A DNA stretch of 47,791 bases. It comes from an uncultured Oscillibacter sp. (GTDB lineage Bacteria; Bacillota; Clostridia; Oscillospirales; Oscillospiraceae). Position 1 is the first letter of the stretch; every line of letters begins with the position of its first letter. The stretch spans positions 1-47,791 of the forward strand of contig CAMNRF010000008.1 in assembly GCA_946551795.1 (NCBI GenBank), read 5' to 3'. The translations under genes were made by a program, and so were the position numbers. The notes beneath the pieces are model-generated. The model saw only the letters and a program-made list of their open reading frames with translations, searched no databases and was not told the origin of the DNA. Shown piece by piece: positions 35,995-45,086 of this stretch.

Positions 35995-37305
35995 ATGGCA
36001 ACCTTCACCGCTGTCAAGACCCGAGGCGAAGGCCGTGGTGCGTTGGGCGGCGTGCTGCGGTACACACAGCAGGACGAAAAGACTCTTTGGGAAGGGCAGC
36101 GACTGGTCTCTGGCTGGAACTGCACCGCCCAGTCTGTCCTCTCCGAAATGCAGTTCACCAAGGAGCGGTTCCATAAGACAGACGGCAGACAGTACTATCA
36201 CTTCGTGCAGTCCTTTGCGGAGACGAATGATCTGACGCCCCAGGAGGCCCACGCCATTGCGCTGGAATTGGTTCAGCGTGAGTTCCCAAACTTCGAGGTA
36301 CTGGTGGCTACCCATATTGACACCGACCACCTGCACAGCCACCTGGTGGTGAACAGCGTCAGCTTTCAAGATGGACGCAAACTCCACCAAAGTGCCACCG
36401 ACTTACAGGCCCACCGAATGTCCAATGATGAAATATGTGTTGCCCATGGATTGGAGATCCTTCCGCCGCCGCAGAAGCAGGTCAAGCAAAAGCGGATGAG
36501 CACCAGAGAGTACCGCTCCGCCGCAAAAGGCGAGAGCTGGAAATTCCGCCTCATGAACACCATCGACCAGTGCATGCGGTACGCTGCCAGCCGTGAGGAA
36601 TTCATCTCTCTGATGGAGAGCGAGGGGTATCAGGTGCGGTGGACGGACAGCCGGAAGAGTATCACCTACACCACGCCCACGGGAATGAAGTGTCGGGACG
36701 ACCGGCTCCACGAGGAAAAGTACACCAAGGAGGCCATGGAACATGAGTTCAGAATCCGGGCAGCGATTGCCCATGGAGGAATTGAAGCGGAGGAATGCTC
36801 CGCAGACTATGATACCGCAGAACTGTCCCAGCAAGGAGGAGTGGCAGGAGCTACTCCATCGGCTGGACGAGCTGGAGCGGCACACAGCGGCCCACACATC
36901 CCTTCTGCGGGAGGTTTCCAGCCGGAGGGAGCCGTGCCCCACCCAGGCGCAGACGGAGGCACTGACGCGGGATGTAGCGGAAGTACAGCGGCTGCTGCAA
37001 CAGGCTGGGAAGAAGAAAGAGATTTCTATTTCTCCGCCCAGTCTGGGAACGGCCATGTCGGTCATGGTATGGCTGGCTCTGATTTTGCTGGGGACTATGG
37101 TGGGTATGGTGGTCTTGCAGGTGATCTGGTCCAGCTTGGCCGCTCTCTGGAGCGTGATCAAGCTGCTGATCCCATAAGGGATGCCACCACCATGCACCAG
37201 CACACGGACCGGAAAGCGCTCCGTCGGGAACGGCAAATAAAAATCGCCCTCGGTCATAAGGAGGACGATCACGAAGAAGAACCAACTTGGCAGCAGACCA
37301 TGTAA
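35995..37305 (+). CDS. MobA/MobL-type relaxase
   Basis: 436 residues. The N-terminal relaxase domain has the metal-binding histidines in HIDTDHLHSH (107-116); its nicking residue should lie near the N-terminus, where Tyr 23 is a candidate. It nicks oriT and pilots the strand to a helper conjugation system. From about residue 250 the protein becomes low-complexity Gly/Ala/Ser because that DNA also encodes another protein in a second frame (36,743-37,177). The stop codon lies in the loop of a terminator hairpin. Confidence 0.88.
   Translation: MATFTAVKTRGEGRGALGGVLRYTQQDEKTLWEGQRLVSGWNCTAQSVLSEMQFTKERFHKTDGRQYYHFVQSFAETNDLTPQEAHAIALELVQREFPNFEVLVATHIDTDHLHSHLVVNSVSFQDGRKLHQSATDLQAHRMSNDEICVAHGLEILPPPQKQVKQKRMSTREYRSAAKGESWKFRLMNTIDQCMRYAASREEFISLMESEGYQVRWTDSRKSITYTTPTGMKCRDDRLHEEKYTKEAMEHEFRIRAAIAHGGIEAEECSADYDTAELSQQGGVAGATPSAGRAGAAHSGPHIPSAGGFQPEGAVPHPGADGGTDAGCSGSTAAAATGWEEERDFYFSAQSGNGHVGHGMAGSDFAGDYGGYGGLAGDLVQLGRSLERDQAADPIRDATTMHQHTDRKALRRERQIKIALGHKEDDHEEEPTWQQTM
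36743..37177 (+). CDS. nested membrane-anchored coiled-coil Mob protein
   Basis: 144 residues, read fully inside the relaxase gene in another frame. A Leu/Glu-rich coiled coil (about 30-90: EEWQELLHRLDELERH, EALTRDVAEVQRLLQQAG) is followed by a strong C-terminal membrane helix (about 104-135, AMSVMVWLALILLGTMVGMVVL). AAGGAGG lies nine bases before its ATG. This frame looks like a normal protein while the relaxase frame here is low-complexity, so both are probably translated. ColE1-type mobB/mobD overlaps are a known parallel. Confidence 0.78.
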   Translation: MSSESGQRLPMEELKRRNAPQTMIPQNCPSKEEWQELLHRLDELERHTAAHTSLLREVSSRREPCPTQAQTEALTRDVAEVQRLLQQAGKKKEISISPPSLGTAMSVMVWLALILLGTMVGMVVLQVIWSSLAALWSVIKLLIP

Positions 37306-37320
37306 CGGTCTGCTATTTTT
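37292..37320 (+). terminator. terminator over the relaxase stop codon
   Basis: Stem AGCAGACC / GGTCTGCT (37,292-37,299 and 37,307-37,314), loop with the relaxase stop codon TAA, then ATTTTTGTT. A second hairpin, CCTGACC-GCA-GGTCAGG, follows at 37,325-37,341 next to the next gene's ribosome site. Confidence 0.78.
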
Positions 37321-37354
37321 GTTGCCTGACCGCAGGTCAGGGGAAAGGAACGAT

Positions 37355-37621
37355 ATGGAGTATAAATTCAAATACAATGAGCGTCCCCACTTCGATCATG
37401 AGGAACTGTATGGAGATGAGGATATTCCATCTGCCAAGGCAGTGCAGGATACTGCAGTGGAAGAACGGAACGGTAAGGTTGTGAAAAGCCGACGGCAAAG
37501 TGTGTGCGGAAGAGAGTACATTGTGCTTGCGGAATTTGGTTTCGGAGGAACGCAGTCTACGGTCGAACTTCTGAAGCAGGTCATTGATCTGGAGGAAGAC
37601 GCAAAAAATATTTCCGCCTGA
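37355..37621 (+). CDS. small protein upstream of the recombinase
   Basis: 88 residues, acidic, without a recognised motif. The C-terminal half (REYIVLAEFGFGGTQSTVEL) looks folded. GGAAAGGA precedes ATG 37,355. It lies between relaxase and recombinase, where some elements keep an excisionase or directionality factor, but the sequence gives no direct evidence of that. Confidence 0.65.
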   Translation: MEYKFKYNERPHFDHEELYGDEDIPSAKAVQDTAVEERNGKVVKSRRQSVCGREYIVLAEFGFGGTQSTVELLKQVIDLEEDAKNISA

Positions 37622-37643
37622 TAAGTAGGTTCCCATAGACAAA

Positions 37644-39389
<1,746 letters not shown>

Positions 39390-39419
39390 TCCAAGGACAC
39401 ACTTCAAGATACCCCTATC

Positions 39420-39455
39420 AGGAGTAGCGGAACGCGTGTCTCTCTTTTTTGGTGC
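39420..39455. other. attR of the mobile element
   Basis: Element arm AGGAGTAGC-GG (39,420-39,430), AA (39,431-39,432), C, then host arm 39,434-39,455 (GCGTGTCTCTC, six T, GGTGC), which runs into the tRNA-Leu 3' end. AA is the dinucleotide shared with attL. Confidence 0.8.
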
Positions 39456-39537
39456 GCGAGGCGGGACTTGAACCCGCACGTCCGTAAAGGACACTAGAAC
39501 CTGAATCTAGCGAGTCTGCCAATTCCACCACTCGCGC
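39450..39537 (-). tRNA. tRNA-Leu (CAG)
   Basis: 88 nt including an encoded CCA. Acceptor GCGCGAG / CTCGCGC, anticodon loop TTCAGGT (anticodon CAG), long variable arm as in class II tRNAs, and T-loop GGTTCAAGTCC. Identical to the copy at 39,611-39,698. Its 3' end is inside attR. Confidence 0.95.
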
Positions 39538-39574
39538 GCATCGTATGCAGTTGTACCCCGCCGGGGGAAAGAAG

Positions 39575-39602
39575 CCTGCCGGGGAGCGTGTTCCCCGGCA
39601 GG
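39575..39602 (-). terminator. hairpin between tRNA-Leu copies
   Basis: Perfect stem, CCTGCCGGGGA against TCCCCGGCAGG, followed on the minus strand by CTTCTTTCC. It may be a partial terminator or a processing hairpin. Confidence 0.6.
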
Positions 39603-39610
39603 GGTTCCTC

Positions 39611-39698
39611 TGGTGCGCGAGGCGGGACTTGAACCCGCACGTCCGTAAAGGACACTAGAACCTGAATCTAGCGAGTCTGCCAATTCCACCACTCGCGC
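39611..39698 (-). tRNA. tRNA-Leu (CAG), second copy
   Basis: 88 nt, identical to the 39,450 copy, with encoded CCA. Second of three leucine tRNA genes in one transcript. Confidence 0.95.
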
Positions 39699-39726
39699 AT
39701 GGTGTTGCGTCTTTCGGAAAAGACGT

Positions 39727-39812
39727 TGGTGCGGCTGACGGGACTTGAACCCACACGTCGATACGACACCAGCACCTCAAGCTGGCCTGTCTACCAGTTC
39801 CAGCACAGCCGC
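39727..39812 (-). tRNA. tRNA-Leu (GAG)
   Basis: 86 nt with encoded CCA. Acceptor GCGGCTG / CAGCCGC, anticodon loop TTGAGGT (anticodon GAG), long variable arm. First gene of the tRNA operon. Confidence 0.95.
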
Positions 39813-39843
39813 AAATCTGTTCTCCGGAAAAGACTGCTTGATT

Positions 39844-39872
39844 ATTATAGCCAGAACTTTCCCGCTTGTCAA
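39844..39872 (-). promoter_or_regulatory. tRNA-Leu operon promoter
   Basis: Full consensus on the minus strand: TTGACA (39,867-39,872), 17 bases, TATAAT (39,844-39,849), 31 bases before the first tRNA. Confidence 0.93.
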
Positions 39873-39892
39873 CCTCCATTTCCCCATTTTCC

Positions 39893-39928
39893 GAAAAAAT
39901 TTCCCCCGCCGGAGGATGCCGGCGGGGG
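39893..39928 (-). terminator. sirtuin gene terminator
   Basis: Stem CCCCCGCCGG / CCGGCGGGGG (39,903-39,912 and 39,919-39,928), followed on the minus strand by GAAATTTTTTC. Confidence 0.85.
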
Positions 39929-39951
39929 AGGGAGCGTGAGGGGGCCCGGCC

Positions 39952-40668
39952 TCACAGCTGGTCCAGGACCTCCCCGATGGGGTCGGTGATCACAAGGCCC
40001 GCGGGCAGGTCCCGGGCCACGGCGGACTTGTTGATCAGCACCAGCCGCTGTCCCCGGTAGTAGTTGACGAGCCCTGCGGCGGGGTAGACGTTCAGCGACG
40101 TGCCGCCGATGATCAGCAGGTCCGCCGCCGCGATGGCCCGGACGGCGCCGTTCAGCGTCTCCTGGTCCAGACCCTCCTCGTAGAGCACCACGTCCGGCTT
40201 CACGGGGCCTCCGCAGGAGCACCGGGGCACCCCCTGGCCGCGGAGCATGAAGTCGAAATCGTAGAACTTCCCGCACCTCTCGCAGTAGTTCCGGTGGACG
40301 CTGCCGTGGAGCTCGTAGACGGTTTTGCTGCCGGCGGCCTGGTGGAGGCCGTCGATATTCTGGGTGACCACGGCGGTGAGCTTTCCCTGTCTCTCCCACT
40401 CCGCCAGCTTCCGGTGGGCGGCGTTGGGCTTTGCCTCGGGGATGAGCATCTTGGCCCGGTAGAAGCGGAAAAACTCTTCGGGGTTGCTTTTGTAGAAGCT
40501 ATGGCTTAAAATCACCTCAGGCGGATAGGCCCACTCCTGGTGGTAGAGCCCCCCGGTGCTGCGGAAATCCGGGATGCCGGACTCCGTGGAGACCCCGGCC
40601 CCGCCGAAGAACACGATGCGGTGGGCGTCGTCCACCCACTCCTTTAGTTTTTTGACAGATTCCGTCAT
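39952..40668 (-). CDS. NAD-dependent protein deacylase (sirtuin)
   Basis: 238 residues. It removes acyl groups from protein lysines using NAD+. GGAGVSTESGIPDFRS (NAD loop), TQNIDGLHQAAG, ELHGS (catalytic His), a zinc site CERCG..CSCGG and GTSLNVYPAA are all seen. ATG 40,668 has GGAGGT ahead. A MITE-like element separates it from the divergent next gene and may affect its promoter. Confidence 0.94.
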   Translation of the reverse strand: MTESVKKLKEWVDDAHRIVFFGGAGVSTESGIPDFRSTGGLYHQEWAYPPEVILSHSFYKSNPEEFFRFYRAKMLIPEAKPNAAHRKLAEWERQGKLTAVVTQNIDGLHQAAGSKTVYELHGSVHRNYCERCGKFYDFDFMLRGQGVPRCSCGGPVKPDVVLYEEGLDQETLNGAVRAIAAADLLIIGGTSLNVYPAAGLVNYYRGQRLVLINKSAVARDLPAGLVITDPIGEVLDQL

Positions 40669-40694
40669 AAAAAACACCTCCGGCAGTATTAAAA

Positions 40695-40811
40695 TATAGC
40701 AATCATCAGAGTTCCTGATAAACGGGTCGGCCAAGGGGCCGACCCCTGCAGGGATTTGCAGGGGCCGCCGCCCTCGGCGGCCCGGTGTTAGCAATCTTGA
40801 AGATTGCTATA
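40695..40811. mobile_element. 117-bp MITE-like element, copy 2
   Basis: Same design and length as the copy at 10,161-10,277, about eight base changes apart. It lies between the divergent sirtuin and ArsC/Spx-like genes, so its ends lie close to the likely promoters. Confidence 0.75.
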
Positions 40812-40837
40812 GATTGCGCCCAAAAGGAGACTGACCC

Positions 40838-41173
40838 ATGAATATTCAGATTTTCGGCTCGTCCAAGTCCTTTGACAGCAAGAAGGCGGAGCGGTGGTTC
40901 AAGGAGCGCCGCATCAAGTACCAGTACATCGACCTGCCCGCAAAGGGATTATCCCCCCGGGAGTACCAGTCCGTCAAGCAGAAAGTCGGATTTTCCGCCC
41001 TGGTGAACACAAAATGCCGGGCCTATGAGGATCTCTTCATGGCCTACATCACCCCGGACGCCCAGGAGGAGAAGCTGCTGGAGCACCCGGAGCTGTTTCA
41101 GACCCCCATCGTCCGCAACGGAAAAGAGGCCACGGTGGGGTACTGCCCGGAGGTCTGGAGCACGTGGGAGTAG
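40838..41173 (+). CDS. ArsC/Spx-family protein without the usual cysteine
   Basis: 111 residues, thioredoxin-like fold of the ArsC/Spx/YffB group (ERWFKERRIKYQYIDLPAKGLS, TPIVRNGKEATVGYCPEVW). Close clostridial relatives have a cysteine near residue 11, before the KKAE helix; here the segment is GSSKSFDSKKAE, with no Cys. It should therefore not be a classical arsenate reductase. A Cys remains in NTKCRAY and in GYCPE. AAAGGAG precedes the ATG. Function unknown. Confidence 0.8.
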   Translation: MNIQIFGSSKSFDSKKAERWFKERRIKYQYIDLPAKGLSPREYQSVKQKVGFSALVNTKCRAYEDLFMAYITPDAQEEKLLEHPELFQTPIVRNGKEATVGYCPEVWSTWE

Positions 41174-41246
41174 GGGCGGCAATCTGCCGCCTGTCTTCCC
41201 CCGAAATCCGGATTTTCCGGCGGAGGGGCGGTTGATAACCGCCCCT
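41172..41246. repeat. dispersed repeat C, copy 2
   Basis: AGGGGCGGCAATCTGCCGCC, a central AAATCCGGATTT palindrome, and GGGCGGTTGATAACCGCCCCT. Same architecture as 18,353-18,428. Confidence 0.75.
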
Positions 41247-41299
41247 GCCGATCCCCTTTGATGATGCGGCGTCCAATTCAGGAAAGGCGGTGTTTCCAT

Positions 41300-42148
41300 A
41301 TGGAATTCAAGCTGCCCCGGAACCGCTTGTTCCGCGGGGCCTATCTCATGGTCCAGCGGTATCTGCGGCACAACGTGGGGATTCAGAGCGCCGCGCTGGC
41401 ATTTTACCTGCTCTTTATGATCTTCCCCTTCCTGATCTTCATCAGCGCCCTGCTGGGCCTTCTGCGGCTGGACGTGGCGGGCATCCTGCTGGCCCTGGGG
41501 GAGATCCTGCCCCGGGGGGTGGTGGACCTCATCGAGGTCTACCTGACCTATGTGAGCCGGAATCCCAACCTGCAGCTGATGGTGTTCGGGCTGGTGTTCT
41601 CCATCTACTTCCCCATGCGGGCCACCAACTCCCTGATGCGCTCCGTGCGGACGGCCTACCATCTGGGGCCCCCCAGGGGGCCGGCGCGCCATGTGCTGAA
41701 GACCCTGCTCTACACCGTGCTGCTGATCGTCACCATCGCCGCCGCCCTGGCGCTGATGACCGTGGGGGAGCGGGTGCTGGGCTACGCCGTGGACCACTTC
41801 CGCCTGCCGGCCTTCTTCGCGGCCACCTGGGCGCGGCTGCGGTTCCCGGCGGTGGCGGTGGTGTGCTACTTCGCCCTGTTCTTCCTCTACGCCCTGGCCC
41901 AGGACAGCCGCCAGCCCTGGCGGGATATCTGGCCCGGCACCCTGGCGGCCCTGGCGGCGTGGATGGCCGTCAGCTGGCTGTACGCCTTCTACGTGGACAA
42001 CATCGCCAACTACTCCCTGCTCTACGGCTCCATCGGCACGGTGATCGCCCTGATGATCTGGCTCTACATGAGCTCCGTGGTGCTCATCATGGGGGCGGAG
42101 CTCAACGGCACCATCATCAGCCTGCGAAAGGACGGCGGGGGGAACTGA
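41300..42148 (+). CDS. YihY/BrkB-family membrane protein
   Basis: 282 residues with six to seven hydrophobic helices. The N-terminal QSAALAFYLLFMIFPFLIF is the family hallmark, and the C-terminal SLLYGSIGTVIALMIWLYMSS is also typical. Often mislabelled ribonuclease BN; the real function is unsettled. ATG 41,300 has AGGAAAGG before it. Confidence 0.9.
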   Translation: MEFKLPRNRLFRGAYLMVQRYLRHNVGIQSAALAFYLLFMIFPFLIFISALLGLLRLDVAGILLALGEILPRGVVDLIEVYLTYVSRNPNLQLMVFGLVFSIYFPMRATNSLMRSVRTAYHLGPPRGPARHVLKTLLYTVLLIVTIAAALALMTVGERVLGYAVDHFRLPAFFAATWARLRFPAVAVVCYFALFFLYALAQDSRQPWRDIWPGTLAALAAWMAVSWLYAFYVDNIANYSLLYGSIGTVIALMIWLYMSSVVLIMGAELNGTIISLRKDGGGN

Positions 42149-42153
42149 GGCCG

Positions 42154-42564
42154 TCAGAGGCGGCGTTCATACCAAATGGACGCGCCCAGCTCTGCGAAGA
42201 GGGAGAGCATGAGGGCGGCAAAAAGGCCGCTTCCGATCCAAAAGAGCCTGTCACCGCCATCGCTGTGAAGATACAGCGCGGCGCCGCCGGCCAGGCAGGC
42301 GGCCTGCGTGATCTGGAGCGCCCGCTGGCTGGCTTTCAGATTGATATGGCGGTTCCGTTCGTCACGCTCCTCCAGGATGTCTCTCTTGGCCTGCTTTTTG
42401 GAGAGGCCGCGGAAAATCCAGCCTCCCGCCATGGCCAGCCACATCACGGGAAGGCCCAATTGAAGAGGGGGAAAACCGCGCCGGAGGCCGTAGAGGAACA
42501 TGACAACCGCATACAGGGCCAGGAGCAGGCCGATGAAAAAGTTCTTCCTGTTATAGATCTTCAT
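42154..42564 (-). CDS. small membrane protein partnered with HTH regulator
   Basis: 136 residues with four helices (about 8-26, 36-53, 85-100 and 108-128) and a charged middle (KKQAKRDILEERDERNRHINLKAS). That D/E-R/K-rich stretch is often seen in membrane proteins paired with Xre-type regulators. Its start lies 14 bases inside the regulator gene, with GGAGG nine bases ahead. Unknown function. Confidence 0.78.
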   Translation of the reverse strand: MKIYNRKNFFIGLLLALYAVVMFLYGLRRGFPPLQLGLPVMWLAMAGGWIFRGLSKKQAKRDILEERDERNRHINLKASQRALQITQAACLAGGAALYLHSDGGDRLFWIGSGLFAALMLSLFAELGASIWYERRL

Positions 42565-42781
42565 AGAGCCTGTCCTCCAGTTCCCGGTTTTCCCGCAGGC
42601 AGCACAGCTCCTCCACCGTGACGCCGAAGACCTCCGCCATGCGGTAGGCCAGCATCAGCGAGGGGCTGTACTGCCCTTTTTCGATGGAGATGACGGTCCG
42701 GGAGGACACACGGACCGCCTCCGCCAGCTGCTGCTGGGTCATCCCCGCGGCGGTCCGCAGCTCCCGCACTCTGGTCTTCAT
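42551..42781 (-). CDS. Xre-family HTH regulator
   Basis: 76 residues: an HTH with AGMTQQQLAEAVRVSSRTVISIEKGQYSPSL, the classical Cro/CI pattern (YozG-like). Translationally coupled to the membrane protein. Two palindromic sites directly upstream suggest autoregulation. Confidence 0.92.
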   Translation of the reverse strand: MKTRVRELRTAAGMTQQQLAEAVRVSSRTVISIEKGQYSPSLMLAYRMAEVFGVTVEELCCLRENRELEDRLYEDL

Positions 42782-42803
42782 GGCGGCCTCCCTCCCCGGA
42801 TGT

Positions 42804-42831
42804 GAAGTTTACTTCCTGTGAAGCTAACTTC
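42804..42831 (-). promoter_or_regulatory. two GAAG-N4-CTTC operators
   Basis: GAAGTTTACTTC (42,804-42,815) and GAAGCTAACTTC (42,820-42,831), centres 16 bases apart, 23 bases before the HTH start. Likely binding sites of the adjacent regulator. Confidence 0.75.
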
Positions 42832-42908
42832 ATGTTAGCACGAAACCGGGCGGGTGTCAATGGGCGATTATCAATCGCCCCGCCCCCCCGGGACCTGGGC
42901 ACTCACGG

Positions 42909-42990
42909 GAAAACGGGTCGCCGAGGGCGGCGACCCCTACGGGCGGGCCGCCGGAATACACCGTGGGGGACGCCGCCCTCGGCGTCCCGT
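42909..42990. repeat. GC-rich hairpin repeat related to the MITE interior
   Basis: GTCGCCGAGGGCGGCGACCCC..TAC and GACGCCGCCCTCGGCGTC: paired hairpins around a CCCCTACGGG joint, like the inside of the 117-bp elements but without their TATAGCAATC ends. Confidence 0.6.
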
Positions 42991-43123
42991 TTCCGCCGGG
43001 ACCCGGGCACTGTCCATAAACCCCGTAGGAGTCCTATGTGTTCGCCCCTCCTCCCGCAGCCCGGACAAACAGCAGGGATCGACCAGAATTCGTAAACGTT
43101 TTTTGAATCCTGCCGCCGGTTTC

Positions 43124-43152
43124 TTTACTTTCCCGGTAAAATGTCCTAAAAT
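43124..43152 (+). promoter_or_regulatory. aminopeptidase promoter
   Basis: TTTACT (43,124-43,129), 17 bases, TAAAAT (43,147-43,152). Confidence 0.6.
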
Positions 43153-43194
43153 AGCGCATATTATGGAAAACATGGAAAGGATGATTTAAAATTG

Positions 43195-44427
43195 ATGAAT
43201 GAAAAGCTCAGGGAATACGCCCAGCTGTTGATCAGGGTGGGACTGAATGTCCAAAAGGATCAGCGGCTCATCATCTCCTCCCCGGTGGAGTGCGCCTTCT
43301 TCGCACGTCTGTGCGCGGAGGACGCCTACGCCGTGGGCTGCAAAGAGGTGGTTATGAACTGGACCGACGACGCCCTGACCCGGATGAAGTACCTCCACGC
43401 CCGGGAGGAGGTCTTCGACACCGTGCCGGAGTGGCGGCAGCACTTCTTCAACGACCACGCCCGGGAGGGGGCGGCGTACCTGGCCATCTCCGCCACGGAC
43501 CCGGAGAACCTCAAGGGTGTGGACACGAAGCGCATCGTCCGGGCCCAGCAGGCCAGCGGCAAGGCCCTCAAGGAGTTTGACCGGCTCCAGATGTGCGGCG
43601 GCTTCCCCTGGTGCATCGCCTCCATCCCCATCCCCAGCTGGGCCAGGCGGGTGTTCCCGGACGTGCCGGAGGACGAGGCCATGGAGAAGCTCTGGGACGC
43701 CATCTTCTCCGCCGTCCGCATCAGCGGAGACGGAACGTGCGTGGAGAAGTGGCACGCCCACCTGGACACCCTGGCGAAACGGCTGGAGCGGATGAACGCC
43801 CTGCGCTTCAAGTCCCTCCACTACACCAACGCCCTGGGCACGGACCTGACGGTGGAGCTGCCAGAGGGCCACGTGTGGGAGGCGGGCAACGACGTCACCC
43901 TCTCCGGCCAGGACTATATCGCCAACATCCCCACGGAGGAGCTGTTCACCTCCCCCCTGAAAACCGGGGTCAACGGCGTGGTGTACGCCTCTCTGCCCCT
44001 GGCCCACGACGGCTGTGTCATCGAGGGGTTCCACTTCGTGGTAAGGGACGGGAAGATCGTGGAGGCCCGCGCCAAAAAGGGGGAGGAGGCCTTGCAGGCC
44101 GCCATCTCCGTGGACGAGGGAGCCAGCTATTTCGGCGAGGTGGCCCTGGTGCCCTACGACAGCCCCATCTCCAATCAGAAGATCCTCTTCTACAACACCC
44201 TCTTTGACGAGAACGCCGCCTGCCACATCGCCTTCGGCGAGGCGTACCCCTGCCTGGAGGGCGGCCATCAGATGAGCAAGGACGAATTGAAGGCGCGGGG
44301 CCTCAACGACTCCATCACCCACGTGGACTTCATGGTGGGGACCAAAGACCTCTCCATCGTGGGCACCACCCACGACGGACGGGAGATTCCGGTGTTCGTG
44401 GACGGAAACTTCGCGCCGGGGATTTGA
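43195..44427 (+). CDS. M29-family aminopeptidase
   Basis: 410 residues, cytoplasmic metallo-aminopeptidase of the AmpS/thermophilic aminopeptidase T group. SGDGTCVEKWHAH, ELPEGHVWEAGNDVT (metal Glu), NIPTEELFTSP (metal Glu), DEGASYFGEVALV (Glu) and HIAFGEAYP (His/Glu) follow the family order. ATG 43,195 is chosen; TTG 43,192 is possible but unlikely. Single gene. Confidence 0.93.
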   Translation: MNEKLREYAQLLIRVGLNVQKDQRLIISSPVECAFFARLCAEDAYAVGCKEVVMNWTDDALTRMKYLHAREEVFDTVPEWRQHFFNDHAREGAAYLAISATDPENLKGVDTKRIVRAQQASGKALKEFDRLQMCGGFPWCIASIPIPSWARRVFPDVPEDEAMEKLWDAIFSAVRISGDGTCVEKWHAHLDTLAKRLERMNALRFKSLHYTNALGTDLTVELPEGHVWEAGNDVTLSGQDYIANIPTEELFTSPLKTGVNGVVYASLPLAHDGCVIEGFHFVVRDGKIVEARAKKGEEALQAAISVDEGASYFGEVALVPYDSPISNQKILFYNTLFDENAACHIAFGEAYPCLEGGHQMSKDELKARGLNDSITHVDFMVGTKDLSIVGTTHDGREIPVFVDGNFAPGI

Positions 44428-44455
44428 GCGGAGATAACCATCGTCATCATGGGGG

Positions 44456-44527
44456 CACCGGGCCGCCGTGGGCGGCGGCCCCTACAGAAGAACCGCAGGG
44501 GCCGGCCCCTTGGCCGGCCCGTCCACC
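44456..44527. repeat. GC-rich hairpin repeat, second related copy
   Basis: GGGCCGCCGTGGGCGGCGGCCCCTAC followed by GGGGCCGGCCCCTTGGCCGGCCC: two hairpins around a CCCCTAC joint, the same design as 42,909-42,990. Confidence 0.6.
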
Positions 44528-44591
44528 GAAAATTCCGGCAGCTGCGATCCCTGTGACAAATGACTGAAAAAAACCAGAGGAGAGAAAGACC

Positions 44592-45080
44592 ATGGCATAC
44601 AAACTGAGAGCTTCCGACGACTCCGTCCTCATCTGCGAGGGGGCCCGGGTGTCCGGGGACGTGACCCTGGGCCGGGGCGTGAATATCTGGTACAACGCCG
44701 TCCTCCGGGGGGACGACGGCGCCATCACCGTGGGGGAGGACACCAATATTCAGGACGGGGCCGTCCTCCACGAGGAGACCCGTGTGGGCGCGGGCTGCAC
44801 CATCGGCCACAACGCCATCGTCCACGGCTGCACCGTGGGGGACAACACCCTCATCGGCATGGGGGCCGTGGTGCTCAACGGCGCCAGGATCGGCAGGGAC
44901 TGCGTCGTGGGCGCCGGGGCCCTGGTCACCGGGAAGATGGACGCCCCGGACGGCTCCATGCTTCTGGGCAGCCCCGCCAAAGTGGTCCGGGCCCTGACGG
45001 AGGCGGAGATCGCCGCCAACCGGCGCTCCGCCCAGGGGTATCTGGAGGCGGCGGAGCGGTACCGCCGGGGAGACGCGTGA
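44592..45080 (+). CDS. gamma-carbonic-anhydrase-like hexapeptide protein
   Basis: 162 residues. A left-handed beta-helix of hexapeptide repeats with GVNIWYNAVLRGDDG, DGAVLHE, IGHNAIVHG and GMGAVVL, which carry the three zinc histidines of the YrdA/PaaY group, then a C-terminal helix. It may be a carbonic anhydrase or an acyltransferase-like relative. AGAGGAGAG precedes the ATG. Seven bases before the transporter gene, so probably cotranscribed. Confidence 0.9.
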   Translation: MAYKLRASDDSVLICEGARVSGDVTLGRGVNIWYNAVLRGDDGAITVGEDTNIQDGAVLHEETRVGAGCTIGHNAIVHGCTVGDNTLIGMGAVVLNGARIGRDCVVGAGALVTGKMDAPDGSMLLGSPAKVVRALTEAEIAANRRSAQGYLEAAERYRRGDA

Positions 45081-45086
45081 GGGCCT

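Noticed and set aside
39450-39537. tRNA-Leu as a tyrosine-integrase attachment site
   Set aside because: The flanks are inverted, not direct, repeats, the crossover lies outside the tRNA, and the element carries a serine recombinase.
42154-42564. toxin-antitoxin assignment for the HTH/membrane-protein pairs
   Set aside because: The membrane proteins are multi-helix and lack features of known toxins; a regulator with a regulated partner is the simpler reading.
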